Shown: positions 12,286 through 14,038 of the stretch, one piece after another
Position numbering within the stretch: the first letter of the stretch is position 1
Layout of the letters: each line of letters starts with the position of its first letter
Assembly: GCA_023460255.1 (NCBI GenBank)
Contig: JAEWQZ010000197.1
Span: forward strand, 1-14,038
From: Actinomycetes bacterium
Lineage (GTDB): Bacteria; Actinomycetota; Actinomycetes; Actinomycetales; Cellulomonadaceae
Direction: 5' to 3'
Length of the DNA: 14,038 nt
Program-made: the position numbers and the translations under genes
Notes under the pieces: model-generated
Database searches by the model: none
Seen by the model: only the letters and a program-made list of their open reading frames with translations
Told to the model about the DNA's origin: nothing

Positions 12286-13970
12286 CAGGCGTCGGAGCCG
12301 GCGGCAGCCGCCGCGCGCACGTCGAGCGCCGCGCGCACGAGCCCCGCGAACAACGGGTGCGCCCGCGTGGGGCGCGACTGGAACTCCGGGTGTGCCTGCG
12401 TGCCCACGTAGTACGGGTGGACGTCGGCGGGCAGCTCGACGAACTCCACGAGGGAGCCGTCGGGCGAGGTGCCGGCGATCACCAGGCCCGCCTCCTCGAG
12501 CTGGGCGCGGTAGGTGTTGTTCACCTCGTAGCGGTGCCGGTGCCGCTCGCTCACGCGGTCCGTCCCGTACGCCTTGGCCGTGACCGTCCCGGGGACCAGC
12601 GCGGCGTCGTAGGCGCCGAGGCGCATCGTGCCACCCATGTCACCGTCACCCTCGACGATCGCCAGCTGCTCGGCCATGGTCGCGATGACGGGGTGCTCCG
12701 TGCCGGGGTCGAACTCCGACGACGACGCACCGGCCAGCCCGAGCACCGATCGCGCGTACTCCATGACCATCACCTGAAGGCCCAGGCAGAGCCCGAGGGT
12801 CGGCACGCGGCGGGTGCGGGCCCAGGTGAGGGCGCCGACCTTGCCCTCGATCCCCCGGACGCCGAAGCCGCCCGGGACGAGGACCGCGTCCACCCCGGCG
12901 AGTGCCTTCTCGGCGCCGTCGGGCGTCGCGCACCGGTCCGAGGCGACCCACCGGATGCGCACCCGCGTGTCGTTGGCGAAGCCGCCCGCCCGCAGCGCCT
13001 CGCTGACCGACAGGTAGGCGTCCGGCAGGTCCACGTACTTGCCGACCAGCGCCACCTCCACCTCGTCCGCGGCGTGGTGGACCACCTTGGTCACCCGGTC
13101 CCACGCGCTCCAGTCGACGTCGCGGAACGGCAGCCGCAGGCGCTGGACGACGTACGCGTCGAGCCCCTCGCGGTGCAGGACGCGCGGGATGTCGTAGATG
13201 CTCGGCGCGTCGGCGGCGGTGACGACGGCCTCGACGTCGACGTCGCAGAAGAGGGCGATCTTGCGCTTCGTGGAGTCGGGCAGCTCACGGTCGGACCGGA
13301 GCACCAGGGCGTCGGGCTGGATGCCGATGCTGCGCAGCGCGGCGACGGAGTGCTGGGTCGGCTTCGTCTTCAGCTCACCGCTCGGTGCGAGGTAGGGCAC
13401 CAGGGAGACGTGCAGGAAGAACACGTTGTCGCGTCCGACGTCCTGACGCACCTGCCGTGCTGCCTCGATGAACGGCAACGACTCGATGTCGCCGACGGTG
13501 CCGCCGATCTCGGTGATGATGACGTCGACGTCGGGCCCCGCCTGCGCGCGCATCCGCGACTTGATCTCGTCGGTGATGTGCGGGATCACCTGCACCGTGT
13601 CGCCGAGGAACTCCCCGCGCCGCTCCTTGGCGATGACCGTGGAGTAGATCTGCCCGGTCGTCACGTTCGCCTGCGCCGACAGCGGCACGTCGAGGAACCG
13701 CTCGTAGTGGCCGATGTCCAGGTCCGTCTCGGCGCCGTCGTCGGTGACGAAGACCTCGCCGTGCTGGAACGGGTTCATCGTCCCGGGGTCGACGTTGAGA
13801 TACGGGTCGAGCTTCTGCATGGTGACCCGCAGACCGCGGGACCGCAGGAGCCGACCGAGGCTCGAGGCCGTCAGCCCCTTGCCGAGCGAGGAGGCGACGC
13901 CTCCCGTGACGAAGATGTGCCGGGTCACGAAGTCCGACCGCCCGGAGAGTCGATGCGCGCGCTCTGCCAC
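12285..13970 (-). CDS. pyrG: CTP synthase (glutamine-hydrolysing)
   Basis: A 561-residue CTP synthase turning UTP, ATP and glutamine into CTP. The N-terminal synthetase domain shows VTGGVASSLGKGLTASSLG with the P-loop lysine K31, QKLDPYLNVDPGTMNPFQHGEVFV, and ITEIGGTVGDIES. The C-terminal class I glutamine amidotransferase domain shows GFGVRG, the nucleophile C395 in GLCLGLQ, and H527/E529 in QAHPEF. All catalytic residues are present. The start is uncertain among GTG codons: 13982 (MWKPVAER), 13970 (MAERAHRL) and 13928 (VTRHIFVTGG). The 13970 start is chosen because TAGTGT lies 8 nt upstream, fitting a leaderless transcript, and the added N-terminus looks normal for actinobacteria. Its stop overlaps the NUDIX start. 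Confidence in function is very high, in the start moderate. Confidence 0.97.
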   Translation of the reverse strand: MAERAHRLSGRSDFVTRHIFVTGGVASSLGKGLTASSLGRLLRSRGLRVTMQKLDPYLNVDPGTMNPFQHGEVFVTDDGAETDLDIGHYERFLDVPLSAQANVTTGQIYSTVIAKERRGEFLGDTVQVIPHITDEIKSRMRAQAGPDVDVIITEIGGTVGDIESLPFIEAARQVRQDVGRDNVFFLHVSLVPYLAPSGELKTKPTQHSVAALRSIGIQPDALVLRSDRELPDSTKRKIALFCDVDVEAVVTAADAPSIYDIPRVLHREGLDAYVVQRLRLPFRDVDWSAWDRVTKVVHHAADEVEVALVGKYVDLPDAYLSVSEALRAGGFANDTRVRIRWVASDRCATPDGAEKALAGVDAVLVPGGFGVRGIEGKVGALTWARTRRVPTLGLCLGLQVMVMEYARSVLGLAGASSSEFDPGTEHPVIATMAEQLAIVEGDGDMGGTMRLGAYDAALVPGTVTAKAYGTDRVSERHRHRYEVNNTYRAQLEEAGLVIAGTSPDGSLVEFVELPADVHPYYVGTQAHPEFQSRPTRAHPLFAGLVRAALDVRAAAAAGSDA

Positions 13971-13978
13971 GGGCTTCC

Positions 13979-13984
13979 ACACTA
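13979..13984 (-). promoter_or_regulatory. Candidate -10 element of a leaderless promoter for pyrG
   Basis: On the minus strand TAGTGT (13984-13979) ends 8 nt before the GTG at 13970. It would overlap the alternative GTG start at 13982, so both cannot be right. No -35 hexamer is clear upstream. Confidence 0.35.
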
Positions 13985-14035
13985 CCGGACGGTGCCGACC
14001 TCTCCCGGACGACTCTCGGGGGCTGGACCGTCCGG
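13985..14035. repeat. 9-bp inverted repeat upstream of pyrG
   Basis: CCGGACGGT (13985-13993) and ACCGTCCGG (14027-14035) are exact reverse complements 33 bp apart. Between them is a smaller CCCG/CGGG pair. The element begins right beside the candidate pyrG -10 and ends 3 bp before the window edge. It could be an operator pair, or a terminator for a gene outside the window. The rest of 13983-14038 shows nothing else. Confidence 0.35.
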
Positions 14036-14038
14036 ATC

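Noticed and set aside
1..14038. CRISPR arrays, tRNA or rRNA genes, insertion sequences, attachment sites, inteins
   Set aside because: No regularly spaced repeats, tRNA-like or rRNA sequences, transposase or integrase genes were seen, and sufB shows no inserted intein. Coding genes fill nearly all of the window.

Overview
The window looks like a chromosomal segment from a high-GC actinobacterium, most likely Micrococcales near Cellulomonadaceae or Promicromonosporaceae. The grounds are GC-rich coding DNA with strong G/C bias at third codon positions, GTG starts, and the gene order sufR-sufB-sufD-ferredoxin-sufC-sufS-sufU-sufT with an ABC exporter and ctaA diverging from sufR. That order resembles the mycobacterial Rv1456c-Rv1466 block as I recall it. 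The genus is inferred, not proven.

Layout. (1) 1-366, plus strand: C-terminal part of an EcfT-type transmembrane protein, cut by the window edge. (2) 415-1302, plus: YpfJ-type neutral zinc metallopeptidase with one N-terminal membrane anchor. (3) 1309-8151, minus: the SUF iron-sulfur cluster assembly operon, read from sufR at the right to sufT at the left, mostly with overlapping stop/start codons. (4) 8152-8324: divergent regulatory region with two N6-spaced inverted repeats, one matching the SufR operator form CAAC-N6-GTTG. (5) 8325-10060, plus: ABC-2 exporter ATPase and permease. (6) 10099-11022, plus: heme A synthase CtaA/Cox15. (7) 11074-13970, minus: pyrG (CTP synthase), a NUDIX ADP-ribose pyrophosphatase and an unrecognised putative lipoprotein, in that transcription order.

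How the genes work together. SufS with SufU supplies sulfur, SufBCD is the scaffold and ATPase complex, SufT helps later maturation, and SufR is probably the [Fe-S]-sensing repressor of the operon. The small Rieske-type ferredoxin inside the operon may give electrons. CtaA makes heme A for cytochrome oxidase, and the ABC exporter next to it has no known substrate. The theme is cofactor supply for respiration.

This is mainly a well-conserved housekeeping region and I do not see a clearly new system. The most informative non-coding signals are the paired operators over a candidate suf promoter, a hairpin that contains both stop codons at the 1302/1309 convergent junction, and four genes whose TAnnnT -10-like hexamer lies 6-8 nt before the start codon, as in leaderless transcripts. 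The least understood gene is the putative lipoprotein at 11074-11655, whose charged signal-peptide n-region seems to be encoded upstream of its only usual start codon. All motif positions and hairpins were read by eye; no search or folding program was run.
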